From positions 434,001 through 498,000 of the forward strand of contig NZ_BJEQ01000001.1 of the NCBI RefSeq assembly GCF_005405585.1: a stretch of 64,000 bases of DNA. The letters run 5' to 3'. The DNA is from Agarivorans sp. Toyoura001 (GTDB taxonomy: Bacteria > Pseudomonadota > Gammaproteobacteria > Enterobacterales > Celerinatantimonadaceae). The notes under the pieces were generated by a model. The model ran no database searches, was not told the DNA's origin, and was given only the letters and a program-made list of their open reading frames with translations. Position 1 is the stretch's first letter; each line of letters begins with the position of its first letter. Of this stretch, positions 63,490 to 64,000 are shown piece by piece. The translations under genes and the position numbers were made by a program.

Positions 63490-64000
63490 TTGAGTTACGA
63501 CTACATCGTAATTGGCGGCGGAATTGTGGGTTTAGCCACAGCTTGGCAGCTAAAGCAAAATCACCCCAAAGCCAAAATAGTGGTTCTAGAAAAAGAGCCT
63601 TCGTTGGCTTTTCATCAAACCGGGCATAATAGCGGAGTCATTCACGCCGGGGTTTACTACCCACCGGGCAGTTTAAAAGCGCAATTTTGTAAACAAGGTT
63701 TGAAGCAAACCATCGCGTTTTGCCAACAACACGATATTCCTTACCTTCAGTGCGGGAAACTGCTGGTTGCGACTACCCCTCTCGAATTAAGCCGTATGCA
63801 CGATTTAGCCGCTCGTTGCTTAGAAAACGAAATAGCAATAAGCCAGTTATCAGCCCAGCAACTAACTGAGCTGGAACCAAATATTGCAGGCTTAGGCGCG
63901 CTTAAGGTTAACGATACTGGTATTGTGAGTTACCCGCAAATTTGCCAAAAAATAGCTGAATTTTTTACCCAGCAAGGTGGTGAAATTAAACTTTCACATC
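63490..64000 (+). CDS. lhgO: L-2-hydroxyglutarate oxidase LhgO, N-terminal part
   Basis: The gene runs off the right end; about 170 residues are visible. The FAD-binding motif IGGGIVGLATAW follows YDYIV, and HQTGHNSGVIHAGVYYPPGSLKAQFC is diagnostic of LhgO (YgaF). TTG 63490 is chosen because AAAGGA lies seven bases before it, whereas the in-frame ATG at 63469 has no proper ribosome site and would add seven residues. The enzyme oxidises L-2-hydroxyglutarate to 2-oxoglutarate with electrons going to quinone. Confidence 0.9.
   Translation, partial: MSYDYIVIGGGIVGLATAWQLKQNHPKAKIVVLEKEPSLAFHQTGHNSGVIHAGVYYPPGSLKAQFCKQGLKQTIAFCQQHDIPYLQCGKLLVATTPLELSRMHDLAARCLENEIAISQLSAQQLTELEPNIAGLGALKVNDTGIVSYPQICQKIAEFFTQQGGEIKLSH

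Overview
The window is chromosomal DNA of a marine-type gammaproteobacterium, most likely an Alteromonadales member related to Agarivorans or Shewanella. This is inferred from gene content: a D-lactate operon of the Dld-II/LldEFG type, sodium-type flagellar stator genes pomAB next to xseB-ispA-dxs, the block nrdR-ribD-ribE-ribBA-ribH-nusB-thiL-pgpA, and a PEP-CTERM/exosortase surface protein with PrsT. No tRNA, rRNA, CRISPR array, insertion sequence or prophage was seen. Protein coding is dense on both strands.

Layout. 1-2.9 kb: the tail of a sugar- or phosphodiester-type ABC transporter operon (ATPase C-terminus, MBL-fold hydrolase, inositol-monophosphatase-family enzyme, LacI-type regulator). 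2.9-6.7 kb: a 56-residue four-cysteine protein too short for routine gene calling, two small membrane proteins, a MATE exporter divergent from a LysR regulator, and a GFA-family protein. 7-13.8 kb: a lipoprotein, a chemoreceptor translationally coupled to an SCO-like protein, an NmrA-like oxidoreductase divergent from an AraC regulator, a di-heme peroxidase lipoprotein and a repeat-rich exported protein. 14-16.5 kb: an MhpD-like hydratase and a lone AT-rich KAP-family NTPase, the clearest accessory gene. 16.5-23.5 kb: the respiratory lactate operon lldEFG-dld with a divergent LysR gene. 23.5-29.3 kb: a periplasmic binding-like protein, an M14 peptidase, the Pat acetyltransferase, a CBS-domain protein and a GcvR-like ACT protein.

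29.5-36.1 kb: thiI, pomAB, xseB-ispA-dxs (isoprenoid precursors). 36.1-43.3 kb: the dppABCDF dipeptide transporter with a second, separately terminated binding protein. 43.7-49.6 kb: the riboflavin/thiamine/nusB/pgpA block, in which the second domain of RibBA has lost the residues needed for GTP cyclohydrolase II. 50-55.6 kb: a DJ-1/PfpI protein, a ribbon-helix-helix protein behind a perfect 12-bp inverted repeat, glyA, a ChaN-like lipoprotein behind a perfect Fur box, and lpp convergent with an L,D-transpeptidase that may anchor it. 55.6-61 kb: ettA, prsT and an XDP1-like PEP-CTERM protein with a sigma-54 promoter match. 61-64 kb: fpr, a lipocalin, a TSUP exporter and the start of lhgO, cut by the window end.

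Most of the window is ordinary core genome. The parts that most deserve follow-up are the ABC/MBL/IMPase operon, the chemoreceptor-SCO pair, the lone KAP NTPase, the RHH inverted repeat, the four-Cys small protein, and the sigma-54 promoter on the PEP-CTERM gene. All product names come from reading translated sequences and motifs; no database search was run.
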